NCBI RefSeq assembly: GCF_018394055.1
Contig: NZ_CP074441.1
Span: 744,001-808,000 of the forward strand
DNA length: 64,000 nucleotides
Direction of reading: 5' to 3'
Origin: Weissella ceti
Lineage (GTDB): Bacteria > Bacillota > Bacilli > Lactobacillales > Lactobacillaceae
Shown here one piece after another: positions 44,588 through 52,487 of this stretch; positions within the stretch are counted from its first letter, which is position 1; the number at the start of each line of letters is the position of its first letter. Under the pieces are notes generated by a model. The model saw only the letters and a program-made list of their open reading frames with translations. It had not been told where the DNA came from and ran no database searches. The position numbers were made by a program, and so were the translations under genes.

Positions 44588-45754
44588 TTACAGCTCCATA
44601 ATTTTGCTAAACAACTCTGCCACTTCTCGCTTTGCCTTTGGTGTGACTTCAGCATAGATATTAGCTGTTGTCAGCATATTCCTATGTCCTAATCGATCGG
44701 ATACTTGCTTCATTTCCGCACCGTTACTTATCAATAGACTTGCGTGTGTGTGACGCAAGCCATGAATATTAAGCCAAGGTAATGCTTCATCGTGGTTATC
44801 GTTATACCATGCGTTGAAACGTCTTAAATTAACGTCTAACGCATTTTGTGAGACATTAACAATATAATCCCGCTCGTTAAAACCCGTACCGTTGATCAAC
44901 CCTTGTTGCTTCTGGTGGTGCTTCCATTGACGTAATAATGAAACCGTCACAGAATCTAATTCAATTATTCTCTCGTCATCACCGTTTTTAAGCCCATCTT
45001 CATATTTGGGTAGTCCTGACACTAAACGACTCATACGCCCATTTAGTGTGACTGACTGCGCTTTTAAGTCTAAGTTTTCCCATTGCAATCCTAACAACTC
45101 ACCTATACGGATGCCTGTACGTAATAACACAGTGTAAGACATCCTATATACAAGATTCTCTGTATATTTTTCTTGTAGTCCTTGTTCAAAAAGTCGTGAT
45201 TGAGTTTCTGTATAGTATCTTACTGCTCGCTTGGTTGCTTTCTTTGGTTTAACCATGCGAACTAGATCAAGGTAATTTTTTTCGCAAACTATATGTTCAC
45301 TAGCCATAGCATACTTAAAAATTTGCTTCGCATAGCTAAGAATAGCCTTGCTTGTAACATACTTAGGAATGAATTTGTTTACACGTCGTTGAATATCAAG
45401 CACCGTCATACGTTCAAAGTACAAACCACCAAACAACTCAGGATCAAGTAAATATTTATTAAAGTAATATTCTACCCGTTCAATTGTTGACTGCGTGACG
45501 TCTTGTTGCTTGTATATCTCAAACCATTCTCCATAAGCCATATCAAAGGTATAGTGTTCTTGTACCTTGTCTTGTTCCCATTTAGGAACTATCTCCCCAC
45601 TATCAACACGTAGTGACAATTAGGCTTCTTTTAATTTAGCTTCTTTTATAGTACTAGCGGTAGCAGATTTATAGGTTTGCTTGCCTGTAATTGGATCAGT
45701 TCCAATATACACACGCACCTTGTACTTACCGTTAGCTTTTTGTGTAATAGTCAT
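44588..45754 (-). pseudogene. Satellite integrase interrupted by an ochre codon
   Basis: Tyrosine recombinase of about 387 codons. The first 44 codons (ATG at 45754) read MTITQKANGKYKVRVYIGTD and match the arm-binding start of Tn916-like integrases. A TAA at 45622-45620 stops it. The same frame then carries on for 343 residues to the catalytic domain: R in TGIRIGELLGL, HxxR in HGLRHTHASLL, H in LGHRNM, tyrosine in ANIYAEV. A TTG right after the stop could restart translation without the arm domain. Either a pseudogene, a reading error or a restart product. Confidence 0.8.
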
Positions 45755-45761
45755 GTTGCTT

Positions 45762-45850
45762 ACTTCTCGCTAATATAGCGCCCGTCAGTTGCTTTATTAG
45801 GAGTAAACACTAAGCTTTTTACGTCATCAGATATTGGACGGAATTAAACG
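45762..45850 (-). pseudogene. C-terminal fragment of a small element protein
   Basis: The minus strand reads FRPISDDVKSLVFTPNKATD...ISEK and stops at about 45762, followed by the integrase start. A stop lies directly upstream in frame and there is no start codon. It looks like the remaining tail of a small gene that preceded the integrase. Family not recognised. Confidence 0.4.
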
Positions 45851-45871
45851 TATATTTGAGTATTACATTGT

Positions 45872-46402
45872 TTAATAGCGCTTGCGCCTAGCTCGCACCA
45901 TAGTTCTACGATTTATATTTTTCTTATAGCGTTGCGAAATTGGTATATAGTCATTGTCATCAGATTGTGCTCTAGGTTTATCTAAGAATACAAACCAAGG
46001 AATAATCACACCTCCCACAAAAGTGACTGCGTTAGATACAATGGACCAACCCCCGTTAATAAGAAAAGCGCCCGGTAAAATGGCCATCATTGTAATATAC
46101 CAAATAATGGTTACATTCATCTTCCAAAATTCAGTTATATGACCATTGAACATGCCTTCATTTTCAAACTTTTTATTCTCAGACAACAGAAGAAAACAAT
46201 ATAATGCTCCAGCAATAATAAGTATTATTCCACCCCATACAATTGCATCAGAATCATAAAAAGCAGAGGCAATTGTACCAATGGTGGAATTTTGATAGTT
46301 CTCCAAATTCGTTCCTATTATGATTAAACCAACACCTAACAGAATTGTTACTATTCCTAGAACATACCAAATAATATAACAACATTTATGTTTTTCTCTC
46401 AT
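45872..46402 (-). CDS. Satellite membrane protein of unknown function
   Basis: 176 residues with about four transmembrane helices (IIWYVLGIVTILLGVGLIII, AIVWGGIILIIAGALYCFLL, TIIWYITMMAILPGAFLI, VTFVGGVIIPWFVFL) and a very basic C-terminus. It lies between integrase and tRNA, in the accessory part of the element. It could block superinfection or act as a small transporter; there is no proof. Confidence 0.55.
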   Translation of the reverse strand: MREKHKCCYIIWYVLGIVTILLGVGLIIIGTNLENYQNSTIGTIASAFYDSDAIVWGGIILIIAGALYCFLLLSENKKFENEGMFNGHITEFWKMNVTIIWYITMMAILPGAFLINGGWSIVSNAVTFVGGVIIPWFVFLDKPRAQSDDNDYIPISQRYKKNINRRTMVRARRKRY

Positions 46403-46457
46403 CCCATAAAACCTTTCTGGAACATTTTTAACATACTAAACCTCTAAGTCAAAACAA

Positions 46458-46531
46458 CGAATCATGCCGGACTAGAACCGACACATAGTAAGTAATAACC
46501 TACCCGTTCTAACCAATTGAGCTAATGATCC
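46458..46531 (-). tRNA. tRNA gene with irregular anticodon arm
   Basis: Minus strand: acceptor GGATCAT with ATGATTC, D-arm GCTC AATTGGTTA GAAC (one mismatch), T-arm GTCGG TTCTAGT CCGGC. The anticodon arm is faulty: GGTAG/CTTAC has two mismatches with a 7-base loop GTTATTA (anticodon UAU, Ile), or GTAGG/CTTAC pairs with a 6-base loop. No CCA is encoded. Either a specialised or decayed mobile-element tRNA. Confidence 0.55.
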
Positions 46532-46534
46532 ACA

Positions 46535-46561
46535 CGCCTACTCTTTCGAGTGGGATTTTTA
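46535..46561. terminator. Hairpin upstream of the tRNA
   Basis: CCTACTC pairs with GAGTGGG (G-U pairs allowed) and is followed by ATTTTT on the plus strand. It lies between the tRNA and the 46617-47588 membrane gene. Its direction of use is uncertain. Confidence 0.4.
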
Positions 46562-46616
46562 TTTTATTAAGTATTAGATTTTAACGTCGTTCCTTTGCTG
46601 GACGTGGTCTGAACTC

Positions 46617-47588
46617 TTAAGATTCAAATTTGAAGAAACGACTCATAACCAAGTTACATGTTTCTTTTAATGAAATAGATAGTAACGGAATCACACCCAC
46701 CGTATATATTAGTGCAGCTGTCCACCTATCAAATGCCCTAGCTTCTTGTAGATCTTTGGATAGTGCTTCAAAAATCCCCAGGATGTCGCCATTCGCAGAG
46801 CATACAAGAGAAATAACTAGAAATGACACAGTGAACCAACCGGATATTACATAACTAAGCTGAACCATATTTTGAGAAAGCACGCTATTCTCAGAGAAAA
46901 TAAAGAACAACCCCAGTAACAATGCAACAAATATAAGTAACACACTGAAAGAAAGTCCAATCCACGGCGTATATGGCATCACAAATACTATGAAAATTCC
47001 AGCAATAACATACACACCCATACAAAGTCCAGCCACTTTGAAAAGTTTAATTCCTATTTTCCTTCTTCGATCTAACTTTTCCTTATGCAGTTGTTCGTTT
47101 TCAACCTCTACCTCATCTTGAGCGTGTGATTGCACTTCATTTTCCTGTGTGCTTTCTTGAATAGGGGCTTGTATATTGCTCATATTCTTAAATCCAAATG
47201 CCCACATAACAATTGGTAACACCGCGGCCACTACTATCGTTGTAAGATTTGCCAAATCCCCTAGACTTTTGATATCAAAGACTTCTGATAGCATCACAAC
47301 AAACAATGGAAAAAAAGCATATGCCCAGGCTATCCTATTAACTCTCGGTAGACCTTTAAACCAAGACGAAATACCTGAAAAGAGATTTTTAGTTTGCTCA
47401 TCATTCGTAGGTACTAAAAGTGAATGGACACAAAAAAATAGAAAGCAATAACCCATTAGCCATCCGCCAAAATTACCTATGTTCCCTTTATGCCCTCCAA
47501 AGATTCCCCCTACAATGAAAAGAACTATATGCACAAAAACAACCCACTTATTGAACGACTTTTTCCAATTTCTCCAATATATTTTCAT
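46617..47588 (-). CDS. Satellite multi-spanning membrane protein of unknown function
   Basis: 323 residues with about seven or eight transmembrane helices, split into two blocks by a charged linker (ENEVQSHAQDEVEVENEQLHKEKLDRRRKIG). The start ATG follows TAAGGAGTAGTATAAAA. A perfect palindrome AACGCAAATTTGCGTT, like the element's repressor operators, lies 40 bases upstream, so it may be under repressor control. No family recognised. Confidence 0.55.
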   Translation of the reverse strand: MKIYWRNWKKSFNKWVVFVHIVLFIVGGIFGGHKGNIGNFGGWLMGYCFLFFCVHSLLVPTNDEQTKNLFSGISSWFKGLPRVNRIAWAYAFFPLFVVMLSEVFDIKSLGDLANLTTIVVAAVLPIVMWAFGFKNMSNIQAPIQESTQENEVQSHAQDEVEVENEQLHKEKLDRRRKIGIKLFKVAGLCMGVYVIAGIFIVFVMPYTPWIGLSFSVLLIFVALLLGLFFIFSENSVLSQNMVQLSYVISGWFTVSFLVISLVCSANGDILGIFEALSKDLQEARAFDRWTAALIYTVGVIPLLSISLKETCNLVMSRFFKFES

Positions 47589-48094
47589 TTTTATACTACT
47601 CCTTACCTCTACGCACCCTATTTATCCCAACGCAAATTTGCGTTCGGCTCATTACCCACAGATACACATAGTCCAATCCAGTTATGACTTCGGCTACATG
47701 GCGCAATATTGCACCAACCCTCTTAATCATATTGGCCCCATAACATATCTGTTTCCGGCTAGACTATTTGACGGCTCAAATCTGAGCTACGAGATACCTA
47801 ATGTAAACAGCCCTTGTGCCAGACCCCAACCGATATCTCGGTTGGGCTATTTAGGTGAACTCAAATTTGGGTTGACCCTCTATCATCTTGTTTCACGACC
47901 TTAAATAATTTCAACGCATCCAAATTTGGGTTGGTTAGGACAACTCACATTTGAGTTCTCTAGGTTTAGTTAACACCCCAAGCCAAGTCTGGCTTGGGGT
48001 GTACTTACACTACTAGTCTTTGTAAGCATCTATTAGCCCTTGTACGTAATCATTAGATCTTTTTAGTTTATAGACAGAAATACACCAACATACA
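47589..48094. other. Hairpin-rich non-coding region in the satellite
   Basis: No gene is convincing here. At least eight palindromes lie between 47629 and 48002: AACGCAAATTTGCGTT (47629), GCAATATTGC (47703), GCTCAAATCTGAGC (47774), a 9-bp stem CCCAACCGA/TCGGTTGGG (47825-47846), AACTCAAATTTGGGTT (47858), CCAAATTTGG (47920), AACTCACATTTGAGTT (47942), and a 13-bp stem (47973-48002). Five share a CAAATTTG-like core. It may be a structured RNA, a protein-binding array or an origin part. Confidence 0.6.
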
Positions 48095-48679
48095 TTAATC
48101 TTTTACTATATCCGAGATACCTTTTTCACTAACAAGTTTTTTTAAATTCTTGGCATACAATCCATCTAAAATATCCCACAGTTCTTCTTGTCGTTCTTCA
48201 TAATCAGTGGCGTCTGGATATTCTTTGTTCAATCTCAGTTCATAATGAAGTACGTAATCTACTATACGAATTAACTCCCATTTCCTATCAAAGTCAGTCC
48301 CGAATTCTTTATTAATATCGACTATATTTTCATCTGTAAAACTTAACACAGTCAGTAAATCGTCAAAATTACTAAGTAAATCACGTTTTAAATCTTCTTG
48401 TTGAGTTTCCCACTTTTCTTGTCGGTACTCTTTGGTATTTTTATTTTTTTCTAATTTAATCCAATTTTTGCGTTTCTCTAGATTTCGTTCATCTGAAATA
48501 TCTTGCAAATATGGAACGTCTACATCAAAATAACCAGCTAACTTTTTCCATACGTCTAATTTAGGCTCACGTTCCCCACGTTCATACCCTGCATACGTTG
48601 AAACTGGTATGTGTAGTTCATTAGCTACTTCTTTTTGTTGTTTTCCTGTACCTTGTCGAAGTTCTTTAATTCTATTCAT
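48095..48679 (-). CDS. Satellite repressor (XRE family)
   Basis: 194 residues from the ATG at 48679 behind AAAGAGGTGGGACT. The HTH is IKELRQGTGKQQKEVANELHI followed by STYAGYERGEREPKL. The long helical C-terminal part is of unknown type and could be the surface that a helper-phage antirepressor binds, as with Stl of staphylococcal islands (inference). It is divergent from the early genes and faces repeated AACGCAAA operators. Confidence 0.8.
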   Translation of the reverse strand: MNRIKELRQGTGKQQKEVANELHIPVSTYAGYERGEREPKLDVWKKLAGYFDVDVPYLQDISDERNLEKRKNWIKLEKNKNTKEYRQEKWETQQEDLKRDLLSNFDDLLTVLSFTDENIVDINKEFGTDFDRKWELIRIVDYVLHYELRLNKEYPDATDYEERQEELWDILDGLYAKNLKKLVSEKGISDIVKD

Positions 48680-48719
48680 AGTCCCACCTCTTTCGGTCTT
48701 TTCGTAGATAAATATAACA

Positions 48720-48810
48720 CAAAAAACGCATTTTGCGTATTTCGTGTTGACAGAACGCAAAACTCGTTTTATAGTTTTAAACATCAACAACGCAAACCTC
48801 GTTTTAATTT
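48720..48810. promoter_or_regulatory. Divergent operator/promoter region of the satellite
   Basis: A rightward promoter TTGACA (48747-48752), 17-base spacer, TATAGT (48770-48775) is overlaid by AACGCAAAACTCGTTTTA (48754) and followed by AACGCAAACCTCGTTTTA (48789). A related palindrome ACGCA TTT TGCGT lies at 48726. These are probable binding sites of the divergent repressor. Confidence 0.75.
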
Positions 48811-48834
48811 ACATAGAAAGGAATTATCACACTA

Positions 48835-49020
48835 GAAACACAAACAACTCTACTTAAACAACAAGCAGCAAGTCGCTTAACACGTACTTCTTTGGCTACT
48901 TAATTAGGATTGTTTCGTGATACAGTGCAAAAAGTACTGTATCAAATACCACCTTTTGCCGTAAACGGTAAAACATACACTGCCGTTAATACGTGGCTTA
49001 TCAGCAAGTTAGATAAGTAA
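48835..49020 (+). pseudogene. Early HTH-like gene broken by an ochre codon
   Basis: After GAAAGGAATTATCAC the frame reads ETQTTLLKQQAASRLTRTS-LAT, then TAA at about 48900, then LGLFRDTVQKVLYQIPPFAV and on to WLISKLDK. The two halves join into a DNA-binding-like protein of about 60 residues if TAA replaces a glutamine codon. The start codon also seems lost (CTA where ATG is expected). First gene of the rightward operon, so probably the early regulator. Confidence 0.6.
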
Positions 49021-49054
49021 CCACAGCGTCCGTCCGTGCTAAAGGAGTAACAAC

Positions 49055-49180
49055 ATGACTACTGTCATTATACTAATTCATTTTTTCATCATGTTTATCA
49101 CTGTACTGAAAGTAATTGCTTATGTAGCAACTGCTCTAGAACGTGCATACAACATGATCACTAAGCTTCTACCAAATTAG
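49055..49180 (+). CDS. 41-residue membrane peptide of the satellite
   Basis: ATG at 49055 behind AAAGGAGTAACAAC, stop TAG at 49178. One hydrophobic helix (VIILIHFFIMFITVLKVIAY) and a short amphipathic tail. The excellent ribosome site supports a real gene. Unknown role. Confidence 0.55.
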   Translation: MTTVIILIHFFIMFITVLKVIAYVATALERAYNMITKLLPN

Positions 49181-49328
49181 GTAGAAACACCGGCTTACAC
49201 AAATTACCGACCGCCTCGCGACCTGAATAAGTCCTAAAACTGTTACAAACACACGCCCGACTCTATTAACCTGTCATAGCGCCCTAGCGGTTTAGGAGTG
49301 GACGAACCACCCAGAAAAGAGATTGACC

Positions 49329-49928
49329 ATGAACCACGCAGAACCAGGATACAACCAAGCCACAGCAACCATAGCAGATAAGTACGGAATTATTCCCCTA
49401 GCGAATGACCTATTACTAGCCATGCATTATGCAGAAATGTCATCCAATAACTTTGATGATGAAGAAGCACGCAAGAAAGATGTTAATTTAAACATGGCTG
49501 TTTTGGATGCATCCTCACAACTTGCACTAAGCTTCCAAAGTCTTTTTGAGGAATTGGGGCAACCTATCACGCTGGACGGCATCGACACTCGTACTAGTAA
49601 TGCGTCACAAGACCCTGAAAAGGCTGTTGACCAACTAGATAAAGACTCCAAGGCATTGTTTGGCAACGTTAGTGCCTATACTCGTGAAGAACTTACAACA
49701 GCAATCGACACATTTGGGGTTAAGGTAACCGAATTTATCCAAGCGTATGGAGATAACTACCGTCACAGCGAACTAGAAGAGCTTAACGCCCGTCTAAATA
49801 TGCTAGAAACTGCTATTGATGATCCTAGCAACTTTGGCGTGGTTCGCAGTGATTCGACTACATGCCGTGCCACGCTAGATGATTATGTTGAGTTGGTGCA
49901 AGAGCAAATTTACAACCTGTACGCCTAA
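49329..49928 (+). CDS. Satellite protein of unknown function
   Basis: 199 residues from the ATG at 49329. Acidic and helical throughout (LLLAMHYAEMSSNNFDDEEA, ETAIDDPSNFGVV). No membrane segment or known motif. The position, second intact gene of the rightward operon, matches regulatory or replication-accessory genes of phage islands. No function given. Confidence 0.55.
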   Translation: MNHAEPGYNQATATIADKYGIIPLANDLLLAMHYAEMSSNNFDDEEARKKDVNLNMAVLDASSQLALSFQSLFEELGQPITLDGIDTRTSNASQDPEKAVDQLDKDSKALFGNVSAYTREELTTAIDTFGVKVTEFIQAYGDNYRHSELEELNARLNMLETAIDDPSNFGVVRSDSTTCRATLDDYVELVQEQIYNLYA

Positions 49929-49930
49929 TT

Positions 49931-50228
49931 ATGCAAAATAACATTATTAACTTCTCCTCCCGCTATGGTTGTAAATTAGCCAACCTTGGCAAAATTAACC
50001 CGTAAGTCTATCAACACCGTTACAGCGTGGGAACGACAAGGAAAGTTACATGCAACTATTGGAGGCGGTAGAAAATTGTTTGATTTAGATGAAGTCAATG
50101 CTTTAATCAGACCAAACAACAAACACAGCCGTAACACTTATTTAATGGCTGACATCCCTAGTTATGATGATTTTATTGATCAAGTAGCTACTGATGCTGC
50201 CACTAAGTTAAAGAATATGGATAGATGA
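49931..50228 (+). CDS. AlpA/MerR-like HTH protein with damaged or unusual start
   Basis: From a TTG at 49986 the frame gives 80 residues with a MerR-like HTH (LTRKSINTVTAWERQGKLHA, then RKLFDLDEVNALI). The TTG has no good ribosome site. Upstream, ATG at 49931 opens another frame (MQNNIINFSSRYGCKLANL) that could join this one after a one-base shift, and an in-frame ATG at 49972 is cut off by TAG. The 5' end may be mutated. Confidence 0.5.
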
Positions 50229-50229
50229 C

Positions 50230-50574
50230 ATGACACGAAAACTAACAACTAGACAGTTAGAACTTATCAAGTTGTTACCTAAAGGTGACCAAAGCCCAAT
50301 TACTGCTAAAAGAATCGCCACACAGTTAGGAGTTTCCGCTCGTATTGTCCGTAAGGAAATTGAAATTTTAATCACGCAACATGGTATCCCTGTTGGTTCT
50401 AGGCGAGACGGTGGAGCTGGTTACTACCTAATGGAAAATAGCGAACAACGAGATAATACATTAATTCCGATTTATGCCCAAATGAGTTCCGAAAATAGGC
50501 GTATTACTGCTATTGAAAATATGGATATTACTAGATTTTGGCAAAAAGAAAAAGCCGGAGCTTTTACCGTCTAA
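50230..50574 (+). CDS. Winged-helix DNA-binding protein (HTH_11-like)
   Basis: 114 residues. TTRQLELIKLLPKGDQSPITAKRIATQLGVSARIVRKEIEIL is a clear HTH_11-type winged helix, and RRDGGAGYYLM forms the wing. It begins two bases after the preceding gene. Genes of this type occur before the primase gene in phage islands (family knowledge), probably as regulators. Confidence 0.7.
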   Translation: MTRKLTTRQLELIKLLPKGDQSPITAKRIATQLGVSARIVRKEIEILITQHGIPVGSRRDGGAGYYLMENSEQRDNTLIPIYAQMSSENRRITAIENMDITRFWQKEKAGAFTV

Positions 50575-50663
50575 AAATAAACAGCAACAGACACCGACTT
50601 ACACAGTACGGACTTACCGACCAAAGTTTTCTCCGTACTCTATCCCGAAAGAATTCTTTAATT

Positions 50664-50912
50664 ATGACTGAACGAGAAAAGATTAGCAAGCTGCTAGATA
50701 TCGCAGTACCACTATATGAATTGGTGGAGTTGAACAATAACTTTACCCACGAAGTACCTATGCGTGGATTTTTGTCTGAAACATCAAAATCTGTTGACTT
50801 TAAAAGAGCTAATGCAATTTTAGAAGAACATTTTATTATCCAACGACTAGGGAGCAGTATCTACAACCGCCTGAACGAACTTTATGAATTACTAAGTGAA
50901 TTTGATATGTAG
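50664..50912 (+). CDS. Satellite protein of unknown function
   Basis: 82 residues from the ATG at 50664; the frame extends upstream over the previous gene without a site. Mixed helical protein (MTEREKISKLLDIAVPLYEL...YNRLNELYELLSEF). It lies just before the primase remnant. Unknown. Confidence 0.5.
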   Translation: MTEREKISKLLDIAVPLYELVELNNNFTHEVPMRGFLSETSKSVDFKRANAILEEHFIIQRLGSSIYNRLNELYELLSEFDM

Positions 50913-50941
50913 TTAACCCTAACTTCAAAGGATGCAGAATT

Positions 50942-51621
50942 ATGATTTACACAGTACGTGGCGTTTTACAAAAAAGATACAACAATCCTCAAGGTAATGA
51001 ATGGCTGCATCTAGTGAATAGTATTCACGCCCCTGCTCAATATGTTGGCACAGATTTCAATCTTACAAATTAAAAGAAGCGCCTCATGTTCTTTGTGGCC
51101 AAAACAAAAATAATGAGCTAATTCGTGGCGAAAGCGAACTATTAAACCGATCAGTTTTGTTTATTGACGTAGATAATGGTGGCAAAACTTATGAAGTCAC
51201 GCAAGAAAATATACAGAACATTTTAAACCACTTTAACGTGGCCTATGTTATCTACCTTACTATTCGCCATGGGGTTGAATCAGGCGAACGGTTACGCCTT
51301 GCTGTCTTATTAGATAAGCCGCTAGAACAAGATGACTATGTTAAGGTATGTCTTGTGTTAGTTGTTGGCATGGGGTTAACTGCTGATTTAACGGGTGTCA
51401 CACAGAACTTTAAGCAAACACAAGGCATATATGTCAAGACGCCTCAAAACGAGCATATCAAACCGATAGTAGCTCAGAATAAACCGTTAAATACAGTTAT
51501 ATTCTTAGATATGTATGACCAAGATTCTGAACGATACGAAAGCTATAATAAGCAATCATCTAAACCCTATCACGTAGCTTCTAATGGCGTTGATGTTCCT
51601 GATTGGGAAATTACGTTTTAA
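50942..51621 (+). pseudogene. Primase/replication gene remnant, frameshifted and truncated
   Basis: From ATG at 50942 the frame reads MIYTVRGVLQKRYNNPQGNE and stops at 51073. A one-base loss near 51059 restores a long frame: KLKEAPHVLCGQNKN, then SVLFIDVDNGG with the paired aspartates of a prim-pol active site, ending at 51621. The catalytic remainder and helicase part of a phage-island primase are missing. The gene is thus non-functional or very reduced. Confidence 0.65.
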
Positions 51622-51732
51622 CGCCATTATAGACCCAGAGAGCCATTATCTAGAGTTTGGTAGTTGGGGCAACATGCTAACTCATATTAGCGGTTGGGTA
51701 TTTTCCTATTGAACAAACCAAAGAAGATCAGC

Positions 51733-51781
51733 CTTTTTCATAGAATCGACCACTTCCCCTGGTTTCTTACGTTCGTTTTTT
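51733..51781. other. Satellite cos-like site matching the prophage
   Basis: CTTTTTCATAGAATCGACC (19 bases) is identical to 7553-7571 of the prophage. Then follow ACTTCCCC-GGTTTCT in place of the prophage ACTCCCCC-GGTTCTC, and ACGTTCGTTTTTT (51769-51781), identical to 7591-7603. Spacing differs by one or two bases. Both copies run the same way in the window. This fits a packaging site used to capture the helper terminase. Confidence 0.7.
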
Positions 51782-52411
51782 ACCATTTTTTATAGATAGG
51801 GATACATGTTTAATTTACCCCCATCTTTATAACGCCACCAGTGAGCACCTAAGAGTGTTCAACGCCAATCAAACATTAAATCACGTCTAAAAATACGGCG
51901 AAACAGATACATCCTACATAACGAGACGTGCCCATAGAGCCACTTACCTCCTACCTAAAAAGTTTCAAAATTCGATTCCGACACGAGAAGGCTAATTGGC
52001 GCGCTTTTAATTTTTAGTAACCATGCGGGGGCCTTAATAGTTTCGAACCATTGTAACGCGTTGCATAAAAATGTTGCATTCTAAAACTGATTAAACGATA
52101 CCTGAAAAACACTTCTATCACACCACTTAAGGGCTATGTAATAACCCGATTGACCTAAGAAAATCTATGGTTAAAATACTGATATTTGCTAGTACGACAA
52201 CTCTAATTTTATCCAAAGGAAATGCTTAGATTTGCTAAGGTAATTATTAACATCAAATTACTACTCTTTACTAGATAGAATTACTAACTATTGCCAATTA
52301 CAGCAAATACAAAATGATAAGAATTATTAATGTCATTTGTTCGATTTCGTTCTGGTAAACGTTGGAAAATGTGGAAATTAAAATATACATGAATAAATAC
52401 ACGCAAAATAA

Positions 52412-52441
52412 AAAAGCACCTACTAATTTAGCAAGTGCTTA
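52412..52441 (-). terminator. Terminator of the immA-FRG operon
   Basis: AAGCAC pairs with GTGCTT around a loop of about 15 bases, with TTTTTTATTTTG after it on the minus strand. Confidence 0.65.
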
Positions 52442-52487
52442 ATAATTCGATTTCGAATCATCGCGTATCAAACTCACAACATATCAT

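Larger units (their letters stand above)
51622..52487. other. Non-coding interval with the cos-like site
   Basis: About 866 bases with no supportable gene; likely the remains of deleted satellite genes. It includes the cos-like block (51733-51781, described separately) and the terminator of the FRG gene (52412-52441). Beyond that I see AT-rich sequence with no repeats of note. Confidence 0.55.

Noticed and set aside
47479-47904. 141-codon plus-strand frame in the hairpin region
   Set aside because: It crosses the start of a real opposite gene and the palindromes, has no ribosome site and reads like random sequence.
47629-48002. Repeated palindromes as a CRISPR array
   Set aside because: Units differ in sequence and length, spacing is irregular and no cas gene is present.
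44588-49020. Stop-codon reassignment in the satellite, with its odd tRNA reading UAA
   Set aside because: The tRNA loop gives UAU rather than UUA at the anticodon position, and other satellite genes end normally with TAA; separate mutations are simpler.
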